Positions 22,305 through 33,519 of a stretch of DNA of 64,000 nt are shown here, one piece after another. Made by a program: the position numbers and the translations under genes. The stretch is from NCBI GenBank assembly GCA_023374045.1, contig CM041780.1, positions 93,963,005 through 94,027,004 of the forward strand. The letters are read 5' to 3'. The stretch comes from Limonium bicolor. Lineage: Eukaryota > Streptophyta > Magnoliopsida > Caryophyllales > Plumbaginaceae. The notes below the pieces were generated by a model. It made no database searches. It had not been told where the DNA came from and saw nothing but the letters and a program-made list of their open reading frames with translations. Positions within the stretch are counted from its first letter, which is position 1, and every line of letters starts with the position of its first letter.

Positions 22305-22564
22305 CGGGAGGTGTGAATTGTGGTTTATATGCTATGGAGTACATGTATGACATTATAACCAAATATCGAGAGTCTACAAACAGAGGGAGGATAATAAATT
22401 TTGCTGTCACGATACTAATAGTATTATTTTTCGGTTTTTTTATAACTGACTATAGAATTATTAATAAGTCAATTTTTTTTCTTTCTCAAGAATTGGAAGC
22501 TACAAAGTACACTAAGGATATTTTAAGTCTGATATCTGAAGAGTGGGGTAAATACGTCTTCTAA
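22305..22564 (+). pseudogene. C-terminal fragment of a Ulp1-like (C48) cysteine protease
   Basis: Frame +1 from 22298 reads PGGVNCGLYAMEYMYDIIT, in which the cysteine after Asn matches the catalytic Cys block of Ulp1/C48 peptidases. After an AT-rich intron-like interruption (about 22395-22490), ELEATKYTKDILSLISEEWGKYVF resembles their usual end. The upstream His/Asp part is not recognised. Such Ulp1 domains are common in plant CACTA and Mutator-like transposons, so this is most likely a transposon relic rather than a host SUMO protease. Confidence 0.6.
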
Positions 22565-24598
22565 ACAACAATTATTGATTGGGTATTAGCTAATGGACGA
22601 AGATGTTAAATACAATGTCACGGGGTTTAGTGTTTTTTCATGTTTATTTTCAATTTACCTTCGATTCGACTTGTTGTAAACAAATAATGAATCATTACTT
22701 TGATATAATTTGGGGATATTGGTGAATGAATGATCTCATACTTTGGGTTAATGTGTACTGTGAGGTGAAAATACGTTATTTGGTAATATTTTTGCTATCA
22801 TTTGATTGTGGAATTCTACATCAGGAAAGTGCTTGCACTCTAAATTCTCTCACAAATCTGGGTCCTATCCACCTTTAGTTTCACATGCAAGCTCAATCCT
22901 TTATCTGTTGGGCAAAATACGGCTTCGGCGTCTCGATATCGGTTGATTCCCCTCACCAGCATATACGCTTTCCTTTGTGCTTATTGAGATTGTTCAGTCT
23001 CCTAACTTCATATCCAATTTTTGGTCGCACAACCACACAGATGGGTTTGGCGTTTCACAACATGGCAAAAGAAGGGACAAATGGGTTGCACAACCCTCTA
23101 CGCTTTCCCTTGTTCTCGGTGGCGCTGATGGCAGTTCTATCACTCAAAGGGACCGCTCTGGGCCGGTGATCTTTGGAAAATTTGGATTGCCTCTGATGGA
23201 GGGTTGGCTTGGGGAGCTTGGAGGCTTTGGTGGTCGATGTTGGTGCATTGCCTTAAACGGAACTACGATGGTGGTTCAAATTCTAGATGGCTGCATGCAG
23301 CCTTGTCGGTGGAATAATCCTCTGGTGTGGAGTTACACTGTTGTTGTGTTCGAGGAGGATGGAGAACAATTAGCTGCTTGTTGTTGGTATGGAGTGCGCT
23401 GGGATTTTTTGGCAGAAAATGTTTGCGATCTCCATGGTTAATCTGGTGTGTCATTGGTTTAAATTGCCGATGGATACATGCTACCTTGTCCTGTGGTTGA
23501 CATCTGTTATTGAACTAATTTGTGAAGAAACAACAACAGTGAGTAATCAGGTAGCAAGTAAGGATCTCAGATGACAGGATTTTGGGCTCAGTATAGTGTA
23601 ATTTGGTTTAATCCTTAGTCAATCTTTTGATTATCCCTAGTTGCTGGCTTGTTCGCAGTATAGTAGGTCAGGTTTATAGGCTCTTGAGTATTGTTCATTT
23701 TGATGATGCTTATTTTGATTTTGGCTTCCATTGGAACCCCTTGCGTTCTAAGTTTGTAAATATTTTGCTGTCATGGGACTCTAGTTTTCACTTAGACTTT
23801 GGTTCTCTGTTCGTGGGTGATTGGTGATGGTTTTTGTTCAAGACGTTAGGCTTTAGTATACTTGGGCAACATCCCACATGAACCAAGTTGCAATCGGTAG
23901 TAGCCATTAGACTTTTGCTCGTGCTTGTTTTCTACTTGTATTGCTGGTGACTGATATGTCTTCCTTGATAGCGGAAGATCTTTAGCTCATGAAATCAATG
24001 AAAGGTAAAATGGTATATTTTTTTAAAAAAAATTGTTGTAGAATTGGTGTCTTAGCTTGCTTACTACAAATGTTTTAGATCTTTTTGTACTAGTGATGCT
24101 TACATATCTACTCTTTATATCATATTTGTTTTGGCCTCATTAAAAAATCAATAACTCTTGGCTACACCCACATGTAGCTATCTTTGGCTACAACAACTGT
24201 ACAAATGAACATACAAAACTATACATGTGGACATACAAACCTGTACATTCCGTGTACAATAAAATGTATATGAAAATTATACTTTCAGTAGTTAGTTCAT
24301 TATACATCTTTCTCTTATGTAATGTACATGTTTACATTATTAGATGTACACTATCTCTGGCTATATGGCAAAATTTACATTAAAAAAATAGAACGAATGT
24401 TTTGTATAGACGGACAAAAGTATAAAACACTGAACACACACAACCCACTGACTAATGTCCGCAATGAAAATCCGAAAAAGAAAAGGACAAGGATGGTACA
24501 ATAACGTAAAAACAGCTATAACGATTCATAATATAAAAGCACGCCAAACATCATACAAGTATTACTCATTAGTACAATAAGTTATAAATCATAAGCTT
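22565..24598. other. Intergenic DNA, nothing assigned; includes 3' flank of the lipid-transfer protein gene
   Basis: No coding region is supported. The 154-codon open frame at 22977-23441 lacks any recognisable motif. Near 24130-24330 there are several short TACA/TGTACA repeats. The last few hundred bases probably include the 3' UTR of the gene starting at 24599, but no polyadenylation signal is convincing. Confidence 0.4.
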
Positions 24599-27500
24599 TT
24601 AGAGAGTTGCGAACATGGCGAACAGTAATCCTGAAACTCCTGTCCAGCACGTATTTGCAAGCGCCAATCCTATGCAAGCAAAAATAATAGTCGATGAGTA
24701 CTTAATTATTTTTGTCAAAATTTTTGGCTTAAAACATGACTACATTAAATGAATTTACGTTAGGGAAAAATACTGTGAACTATTCAATTCAAAGTGAAAT
24801 TTCCATTTATATAGAATGGACGGTTTTTTTTTACATTTTTTATATAGTTAAGGTACACTTTTGTCTTACTATATGTATAATTAGTATATCTATATCTAAC
24901 CTCATCAAGGTGTATCTAAACTTCATTGATTGTATGACCAAGGAAAGAGGACATGCAACTTTTGTATGTAGCAACTTACCAGAAGACTTTTCCGGTGCAT
25001 CGGTATCGGATTTTGGTGGAGTTGTGGCTGATGTTGGACCTGTAGATAAGTTAATGTTGAATTATGATTAGTCTTTTTTTAAATAAAGAGCATATATTAT
25101 AAATCATATGAGTAACGACTAAGATACAATTTGGAATATTGTGAGTCCATAAACCAACTTGACTACCCCATTCTACCTAGATTTTCAAGGACATGGACAT
25201 TAATATTATCATCTCCTGGGATATAAATCCAGTTGACATTGAACTTCAGCCTAACGGTTTCATTGACATCTTGGAGAATTGTTTGAACTTGCAACGCAAC
25301 ATCCCCACTCCTTTTTGGAAATTAATATTTGTAAGGAAATCCGAATGGACCCTCAATCTATCCACTCCCTACTGGGACGCCAATGATAGGCCCAACCCAA
25401 CGGCTTTGGCATCTACAAATGTACGCGCCTAAGCAACTTTGCCAGCTTCATTCCCTATTGCGAGGATCGATCCTTCTAGTGAATTGCATATCACACATAA
25501 CCCATATTCACTCCACTGCGATCAATGAAAATTTTAACCTCATCACCCGGGTTAGTGGTTGAGGCTCCTCATACGGCCCAGAAAAGGTTGGTGATTGGTT
25601 GGCCATGGTAAGAAAGTGTTGGGCTTGATCCATCCCATATCAAAGCTCCGAGTGCGCTTATGATTGAATTGACATCTGACATACCATAGCTTCCAGAGGA
25701 AGGATATCAAATTACCTAGCTGGCTTAGACTCTCATTAATGTTGGTGATGATTAGCCAGTCTTGAAGTGGCGAGTCACTTCCATTCAATTCTGGCTTTTT
25801 AGTTCAACAGTTTCCACCGTCGTCAGGCAAAAAGATAGTGACAGAAGATATGAGCTAGCGTTTTCGTAGCACCACATAGGGACCACGACACATCCTCAGC
25901 TGATGTAAATGCTTATGCAATCTAGATCGACATGGAACTGTGTCATGCATTAATTTCCAAGCAAAAAGCTTCACCCTAAGAGGGAGGTTGCATTTGCGAT
26001 CTTGCTTCATTGCTAACCCAGTCCTACTCTTATAGAAAGTTGATCCATTAGTTCTGGGCTTAACAGAGGCTGCTAAGTGATATGCAGACTTTACTGAGAA
26101 GTTGCCATTCTATGCAAATCCCCAGCACCACGAATCTGACCTTTCAAAAGCACCAAGAGTCATCTTAGTTATGATTTTAGCATCCCTCATGAAACCATTC
26201 CCTTATGATGTTCTCCTTCCAAGATCTATTTTGCCTATCAATAAGCAAGGCAACATACCCAGATTTTTGAACATAGATCGGTATAGACCATAGCCATGGT
26301 CTACCCCCTGCTTTCCCTATCATCCAATTGTCAGTGACCCTAGTTGATTCTTCATTGTCGATCATCCTTGTTGCCCCTTCTTTGAGCAGAAAGATTACAC
26401 TATGAAGAGAACGCCAAATAGGACTTGGTCGAGGACAACATTGGCATGAAGGATATCAAAATCCTTGAAGTATTTGGCCTTTAGGATGTTGAAGCACTCT
26501 CCACGAATGTCTTGCATGTAGAGCAGCATTGAATGCTTTTAAGTCACAAAATCCCTAACCTCCTTCATCAAGGCTTTTACACAAGGAGTTCTAGCTTTTT
26601 TGGCATATCCCTCTTTAAGCCAGGGACCCCATTAACCAAAAGTTCCTGATTGATTTCTGAATCTTCACCGGAAGCCCTTTTGGGAGTTTCATAACAGCCG
26701 TAACATAGGATGGTATTGCTTGAAGCACCGACTTGATAAGGATGCTTCCCCCTGCTTGTGATACGATACTTTGCCATCCCAAGATTCGTTGATAGACTCG
26801 GTCTCTAATGTAGTTAAAAATATGTTTTTTACTCCTTTTATTGAGCTAGGAAAGCTGAGGTAGAGACCTAGATCATTGACCGTCCTGATGCCTAAAATAG
26901 TCGAGACTTGAGCCTTTAATGTGTTAGACAAAGCCTGTAGATAATATCAGAGGTGACTTATTTAGATTTATGCTTTGACTAGATGCATCATGGAAGTTCA
27001 AGATTAGATCCCACATTCCCTTAGCATTAGCAGGATTAGCTTTGTCAAAAACCAGGCAATCATCCATAAAGAAGAGACTTATTCCTTGAAAGCCCGAATT
27101 CTTGTAGGTAAAGCCATGTACAACTCCAGTACTTGATGCAGTGTTAAGGCTTGACTACAAGGTTTCCATACAACAAGCAAAGAGAAAAGGGGAAAGCGGG
27201 TCACCTTGCCTCAGTCCTCATTGTGCGAAGAAAGTTATACCTGGGGTACCATTAATCAAAAGTGACATTAAGGAAGTGTGATACATTTCCTTACTAGATT
27301 TCCAATTTGTGTGAAAGCCCATGCTTTCAAGGACATCTAGGATAAAGTTCCATTCAACTCTATCAAAGGTTTTTTACCATATCGACCTTTAGAACAAAGT
27401 GGCCTCTCTGGGTGGCCTTTGAAAACTTCATAGAGTGAAGAAGCTCATGGGCTACTATGATGTTATTAAAAATTAGTCTCTCAAGGACAAAGGCTCCTTG

Positions 27501-30500
27501 ATCATCTGATATAACCTTATCCATCACATTCTTTGCACGATTTACTAGCACTTTCAAGATTATGTGGTAAATAGTGTTACATAGAGAGATTGGTCTATAG
27601 TGTTCCATTGTCATGGCCCAACTTTCTTAGGGATAAGTATAATGTGAGTATGGTTAATCTCCTTAGGCATGGTGTCTGAGTTTAACATTGTCAGGATTGT
27701 CCTAATAAAGTATTCACCTATTATATCCCAACAAGCATTTATAAAAGTTTCGTTTATTCCATCAGGTTCTAAAGCCTTGTTTGGATGGGTTAATTTAATA
27801 ACTTGAATTACCTTCTCTCCTGAATATGGTCTAACCAGAGCTTCATGATCCTCTACCATCACTCTTCCTTCAACCCCAGCCAACAGATGTGCATTTTGTT
27901 CAGGAGAAGATGAAGTAAACAGATTAGTGAGGTAGAGTATGGTCGTTTCTTCAATCTCATCCCATGAAGATACTTTCACACCTTGATGTTTCTAATCTCA
28001 TGAATTGTGTTTTTTTTTTTCACTTTTTAGCCTGGACCTTGTTAGAGAAGAATGTTGTATTCTTATCATCAAACTTAATCCACTACTGGGTTGATTTATA
28101 AGCCCATCTAGCCTCCTATTTGTAGAGCAGGAAGTCCAATTGTTAATTGAGATCTTTCCATGTTTTTAGGTTTTCTTACATTGGGTTTTGTATGCTATAT
28201 GTGCAATAGCTTCTTGGGTGTCAACAATTGCTTTTCTCTTTGCTTGGACACGATTACCTCCACATGTGTACAACTTGTGTCCACATTGGGTCACCTTCTC
28301 CATGTATCCCCCTTCAATTGTGTCATCTCTCCAAGCATCATTAATAATTTGCTTACAATTGGTCTTCTTCTTCGTTGTTCTTGAGGTGTGAGGAAAAGTT
28401 TACCTCCCCCATTGAAGATGGACATTTCTTGCCTCAGGAAAAATACGGATCCAACATTATGTGCAGGTGAACCTATCTAGCCTTGATTTTGTGTTTCTCA
28501 AACCCGATTGTCTATTGTTGAAGGTACAAATTCCACTCGAGAAAGCCAGATCTCGCATATTGCAATTCGTAAGAAAAGACCTAAAGCTTTCCATGCAGGC
28601 CCGATTTCGGTTTCCTCGACCACTGCTTCCGAATATGAATAAGATTTCATTGCAGTCTTCGAAAACCAGCCATGGTTCAGGGGAAAAGTCATGAATTTCT
28701 TGAAGCAGATTCCAGGTTTTCCATTTCTCCAATGAGGAAGACTAGCCATAGATCCCGGTTCCTCTCCAACTGTCATTTAATCCTCCATCTACTCTGAAAT
28801 CGACATGATGGACAGAAAATGAAACAATACTAACCTAAGTTGAAGATTTCCAAAAAGAGCAACACCTCCTTTGCAAACTATACTGTCGACCACAAAACCC
28901 CTATAGCTACCCATTCTTCGTTCATATGCAGTCATCTCTAGTCCGGATAGGTTTCACAAAGGAAGAAAATTTCCTGTGTTTCGCATCTAAGAACGCGGAA
29001 GACCCATTGACGCGAGTCCGGGTCTCCTAGGTCATGACAATTGAACGACAAAATACTAATCTGAACAACCTATGTTAAAAGGATCAAGAACTAGCTCTCA
29101 CGGCATTGAGAGTGGTGGGATCAAGCAGTGGGTGTGGCAAAGACGGGTGACGAAACCTCTCCACAGGAGAGACAAAAGGCTGAAAAATATCTTTTTAAAG
29201 TCTTCGGATTATGATTAGTCATTGATAAGTATATATATAAAGTGTTAAGTAAAAACTAAAAGTTAGAATTAACAAGTATAAATCAACTTTATATAAATAT
29301 ATTCCAAACCCTATAATAAACTTTAGAAATAAAATGTGCTATCATTTGTATAAAATATATTTATTAATTTATAACAGGTATGCTAAAACTTATACTGTTG
29401 AGCTTTCATACTTTCCTTTCTCAACAAATGTATTGATTTTAACTCTAAATTTAGGTTCATTGCTTATTTCAGGATAGTTTTAATATAGTTGTAGTAACAA
29501 TATATATATATTACCACCCAAGACTAGTTATGTTATACATATATATCACTATGTACTCCTACATTATTTTTTTACATTATCATTTCTTGATTGTGTTTCA
29601 ACGTTCAAATTTGAATTATTTTTGTATAATAGTAATTTAAAATTTAATCCATAGGACCCAATGTAAATATGTTTGTTTATTTCATTAAAAAATATCATCT
29701 AATATATGTAAAATAAATTGAGTACAAGGCTAAAGAATGACATTAATAATAGATGTATTTCACTTTGTAAATCACTCTTCATCTCTGAAATTAATATTTT
29801 GCTTTTGAATTTTTTAGTTTAGTTTTAGTGTTAAAAGATCAATAAATGAATGTACATCTCTTTTAGTTAATTTAATTAAAAATTACAAATAACATATGTC
29901 AGTTTTAAAAACACTAGGTTAAAAAAAAGTTAATACCTGGATAGGGTGGTGGCCCCGATGCTACTGAGTTGGGAGCTAAAGCTGGACCTTATTTAACATA
30001 AATATTGATAAATTAGGTCAACTCGAAAGAAACAAAAAAGATTGTAAAACTCTTGATAGTTGGAAACTTTGAAGTGATTTCTTTTGTCGTCATAGCACAA
30101 TAAAGATCCATACATTAACAAACATATATATATAATCAGAAATTGATTCACAATCGAAATAGCTAACTAACCAGCTGGAGTCATCGCCGGCGATGGAGTA
30201 GGCGCTGTCGCTGAAGAACATACATCGACACCCTTGTAGTCACTATTACACATCTCAGGAAGAAGCGCCGCTTTGGAAGGATCTACACCGGCGGCCTTTA
30301 ATAAATCGGTGTTTGTCAACATGCTACAGAGACAAGCGCGTTGAGTTTCGTTCTTCATCGCTTCGTTGACTGGGTTACAGCACAGGTCAGATGGTTTCAT
30401 GGAAGATTCGCCACTGCCCAGAAAAGCTAGGCATGGAGTTAAAGTAGTGGTGTCGCAAAACTGATCTGCGGTGGGAGGAACATCCGGGGATTGGGCGTAG

Positions 30501-30574
30501 ACCGTTAATAGAAGGGCAGCAGCAACCATTACCATTGCTGTGGAGGTCAACGGTGACATTCTGAAATGCGACAT
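24599..30574 (-). CDS. Host gene 2: GPI-anchored non-specific lipid-transfer protein (LTPG type), four exons
   Basis: Exons: 30172-30574, 29937-29987, 24980-25039 and 24599-24669. All three introns are phase 1 with GT/AG ends and each splits a glycine codon. The 585-base frame gives 194 residues. Signal peptide: about residues 1-28. Eight-cysteine domain: C40, C48, C65-C66, C81-x-C83, C109 and C119, the nsLTP disulfide pattern that forms a lipid-binding cavity. A Pro/Ser/Thr-rich linker (PSPAMTPA, GPPPYP, TPPKSD) follows, then a hydrophobic C-terminus (VSGLLFAMFATL) for GPI attachment. Such proteins act at the outer plasma membrane and wall in lipid or cutin export (family knowledge). ATG 30574 is used; 30559 is a possible alternative. 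Intron 2 is 4.9 kb because it holds a LINE. Confidence 0.88.
24670..24979 (-). other. Intron 3 of the LTPG gene (310 bp)
   Basis: Donor GTAAGT (24979 downward) and acceptor TTGCATAG (ending 24670), AT-rich. Splicing joins SSG to LALANTCW, giving a GPI tail of normal length and a stop at 24599-24601. Confidence 0.82.
25061..25073. repeat. Left target-site duplication of the LINE (13 bp)
   Basis: ATTATGATTAGTC is identical to 29208-29220. It is followed at once by a short poly-T, the complement of the LINE poly-A end. Confidence 0.88.
25074..29207 (-). mobile_element. 5'-truncated, decayed L1-like LINE inside intron 2 of the LTPG gene
   Basis: Bounded by 13 bp duplications (25061-25073 and 29208-29220). 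Its 3' end, marked by TTTTTTT on the plus strand, is on the left, so it lies in the same sense as the gene. Minus-strand domains in order: AP endonuclease, RT, zf-RVT and an RNase H-like tail. No ORF1 region is present before the endonuclease, so the copy is 5'-truncated. Plant L1-like elements insert by target-primed reverse transcription and leave duplications of this length. Confidence 0.9.
25120..29085 (-). pseudogene. LINE ORF2 remnant: endonuclease, reverse transcriptase, zf-RVT, RNase H
   Basis: Endonuclease start near 29075-28990 (ILSFNCHDLGDPDSRQW; LCETYPD) and its later block at 28457-28732 (WLVFEDCNEIL ... DLAFSSGICTFNN ... SRLDRF). RT at about 26900-27990 (YRPISLCNTIYHIILKVLVNR, DQGAFV, HFVLKVDM) with the catalytic block FFMDDCL near 27055-27080, where Met replaces the usual Ala. 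zf-RVT lies near 25880-26000 (LRVKLFAWKLMHDTVPCRS). The RNase H-like tail lies in 25150-25560. Many stops and frame changes; inactive. Confidence 0.85.
29208..29220. repeat. Right target-site duplication of the LINE (13 bp)
   Basis: ATTATGATTAGTC, a perfect copy of 25061-25073. Confidence 0.88.
29221..29936 (-). other. 5' part of LTPG intron 2
   Basis: AT-rich intron DNA between the exon 2 donor (GTATTA at 29936 downward) and the LINE. No gene or repeat is recognised apart from short TA runs near 29503-29550. Confidence 0.7.
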
Positions 30575-30740
30575 TTTGGGGGGTTTTTGGTTCAGTCTTG
30601 TGGAGCAATTTCTATGGTTTGTGAAATGAGAGGGAGGGATGCAATGCAATACAATGCAAAGATGTAATTCGTAAGTTGTATAGCCGGCTAATTGGGAGAT
30701 GATATATGTAGTATGTGTGCCCACATCGAATGTGTACAAT

Positions 30741-30748
30741 CATATATA
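30741..30748 (-). promoter_or_regulatory. Probable TATA box of the LTPG gene
   Basis: The minus strand reads TATATATG about 170 bases before the start codon. A core promoter here would give a 5' UTR of about 130-140 bases. The open frame continues upstream to 30739 but lacks signal-peptide character, so the start at 30574 is preferred. Confidence 0.45.
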
Positions 30749-30980
30749 ATATTGATAAATTAATTAGTTTAATTAAGCAAATAATGTGACTTCTAGGGGT
30801 TGTTTTATTCCTACGATGTATTCTTTTTTCTAAATTTTTTGTCCCATTAAATTTTTTTAATGAGATTTAATAAGACCCAAATCTTATTAATCCATATGAC
30901 TCTTTTACTTAATAAAATGACTATAAGTCTAAATTATAGAAAAAATAATGTGATTGCTAGGGTTAATCTCAATCCTACTG

Positions 30981-31900
30981 TACTACATCGTTGTCCCAAT
31001 GTAGATTGTCACTACGGAGGGCGGAGTCAGAAAATTTGTTTAAGGGGGAGAATTTTTTTTAATATTAATTTTATTTTTTAATTAGTATAAAATTTAAATA
31101 TATTTAATATTTTTAAAAATTGAAATTAGATATATAGTTTGACATAAAAATTATATTAAAATTGAGAAATATAAATTAATTAATAAAGAAGTTTATTTTA
31201 TCATTTTTATTTCTCGTAAGTCAATGTCAATAATATAGAACAATAGTTCTAAACTAGTATCTACCAGTAATTCTAGTATTATTTTAATTTGTAAAATCTG
31301 TAATAAAAAACTAAAAACACTTGTATTATGGATAGTAGGGTACATGATTACTACGGCTGACATAATAATCAGGTTTACTTTAGACTATGTTGCTAAAATC
31401 AAAATACTAAGAGTTTTATTATGTACTATTGACTAAAAATGATTTTTACAATATAATTATTGAACAAATATTACATATTAATAGAAGTAAAATTGATAAC
31501 AAATCGAATTTGGCAATGTCATAGTGATATTTTATAGAATGTTATGGGGGCGAACAAATATCTAATAACATAAATAAACTATATAACAAAAAAATGAAAG
31601 CTGATTTTAGTATGTACCCGAGGGAGTTGGGGGGCCAAACACCCACCCGTCCTCCCCCTTGTCTCCGCCTCTAGTCATAAGTGTCTTGTTACTTTGTTTA
31701 CTTTTTGACACGTTTTCCCACTTTAATATTAAACATATAAAATAATTTTGAAAAATTAAGTTGTACAATATATAGTTTTTCACATAAAGATTTCATTATA
31801 AAATAGATTTATAAAAATATATTAAATTACATGTCAAATATTGAAGTTAAATGACACATCCAAATACTAAACTGAATACTTGACCGGGACGGAGGGAGTA
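30981..31900. mobile_element. Stowaway-like MITE, split by another element
   Basis: The right end GGGACGGAGGGAGTA (31886-31900) is the classic Stowaway terminal repeat with its TA target. A degenerate left terminal repeat, TACTACATCGTTGTCCC, lies at 30981-30997, and 31001-31015 continues in Stowaway-like fashion. The body resumes at about 31674 after an inverted-repeat insertion. The left terminus is mutated, so this boundary is inferred. Confidence 0.5.
31016..31673. mobile_element. Inverted-repeat element with GGCGGAG ends, nested in the Stowaway-like MITE
   Basis: The left end reads GGAGGGCGGAGTCAG and the right end, reversed, TAGAGGCGGAGACAAGGGGG. Both are followed inward by G-rich then AT-rich DNA. 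No coding sequence is present. Ends of this GGCGGAG type are frequent in plant hAT-like non-autonomous elements (family knowledge). No clear target duplication is visible. Confidence 0.45.
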
Positions 31901-32730
31901 TATCATTACAATTTTTTTAAACGAACCCAAGTTTAGTATATTTTGTTGTATAAATATTTGTAGTTGGGATGAAAAAACGTCTTTGCACGCGAAAGTTGAT
32001 AAAAAAATGCATTTTATAATTTGTTTTTTTTTTTGAACAAAAATTTTATAATTTGGTCTATGCTGGCTCTTTCAGAAAATAATAAAATCGTGTTCTACGC
32101 TGGCGACTACACATTGCAGGCTGCACGTAAAATGGTTTGACAACAGGCAATTTATCGGGTCGACGACTCGGCGAGCGTTATAAACTTATAATGATGATGA
32201 TGGTTTATAGTTAATTAATCATCGTGGTTTTACTCGAATTATGTTTACCTACATGTTTTTGTTATTCCTTGTCCAAGCCCTGGCCAGTTTTAAAAAATTG
32301 TTATTCTTATGTTAGTGGTACAACCTGGAAGTTTGACCTCTAGAATTCGGTAAGATTTAGTCCAATTTAAATATTAATTCTTTTTAATGAATTTTGATTT
32401 CTTAAACAAATACTAGTAATTCTTTCTTATAGAAAGGTTAGTTGTAAACGTGATTAGTCAATCATGATGTCTCCCCTCCTTGTGTGAATGGTGCTGCACT
32501 TCAATTCTTTGGGTGCATGGCTCACGTGAATATGATTAATTCATGATTAATCATGAAATAAAGTATGTAATTTTAGTGCATTTTTTTACATTTGACATAT
32601 AAAATGCATCAGTTCAAATCTAATCATAAATTATAGGAAACACATAAGATAAGTGAGAAATATAACATAATTTATTACAAATATTAAAATGAATTGTAAC
32701 CCTAAAAATAGATATATTTCGCACTTATCA
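31901..32730. other. AT-rich intergenic DNA
   Basis: No gene or repeat boundary is recognised. An imperfect AT-rich palindrome (ATGATTAATTCATGATTAATCAT) lies near 32532-32554. Confidence 0.45.
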
Positions 32731-33519
32731 AGAGGTACTCGGAGTCTTGGCTTTCGCGATATGCTTTCTGCTTAACTGGCATCTTGATGTGTTCGTCGTC
32801 ATCGTCGAAGTTGCAGCGGGCAGTCATGGCCAGTTCCTAGGCTTTGTGAACGACTTTCACCCCTTCAATAAAGTTCTCGTCTCAGGTGACCAACTTGTCG
32901 TAAGACTTTGGGATAGTTGTGGTTAGCTCTTTTAGAAACTTGGGCTCCGCCAGGCCGTGTCAGTAAGCGAAGATCATGACTGAGTCCTCATGCTCGTCAA
33001 TCTTCGTGACAGCATTACGGAATCACTTGGTGTATTCTTTGACATCTTCGTTCAGACGTGGGCGCATGTCTATAAGATCGGCATACATCTTTTTAGTTCG
33101 ACGTTCAAGTGCAAAGTGTGCCGGGAACAACTATCCGAGCTCTTTGAAGCCCTTGATGGACTTGTTTGGTTGGCGAGTGAACCACATGAATGTACGACCC
33201 GAAATATAAGATGGGAAAAGGTAATATCGAGCATGACCGTTAATATGGGCGGCGGCCATGGTGTACTTGAAACGTGCCAAATGTACCATGGATCCCCTGA
33301 GCCATCGTACATGATGATGATCTTGGTAAAGCTGAGGGGAAGTCGTGTCTGGTTTATTTAGTTGGAGAAAGGGTCGTGGTCCTCCACCTTATCTCTTAAT
33401 GTGTTGGTGGCCACCTGCGTGAAGCGCTCGGTGAGATCGGCCATTTTTTGTTGCAAGGCCACCTGCCCATGAAAACTTGTAGGTGGTCGGTGTTGTTGAA
33501 AGGTTTGGAGGTCCCCTAA
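32731..33519 (-). pseudogene. Decayed Ty3/gypsy gag fragment, cut by element B
   Basis: The minus strand gives MADLTERFTQVATNTLRDKV (from about 33442), then YDGSGDP, VHLARFKYTM, GRTFMWFTRQPNKSIKGFKEL, PRLNEDVKEYT and VTKIDEHEDSVMIFAY, in changing frames with stops. This is the order of the Retrotrans_gag domain (a D-G-x-x-DP start, a W-F/Y-x-x-L-P/Q block, then a segment ending near the capsid C-terminus). The open reading runs up to 33519, where element B begins. No pol part is present on the left. Confidence 0.75.

Noticed and set aside
22977..23441. 154-codon open frame
   Set aside because: No recognisable domain, no splice or homology support, overlaps other frames of similar length.
24736..25071. 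111-codon plus-strand frame
   Set aside because: Antisense shadow of exon 3 and introns of the LTPG gene on the minus strand.
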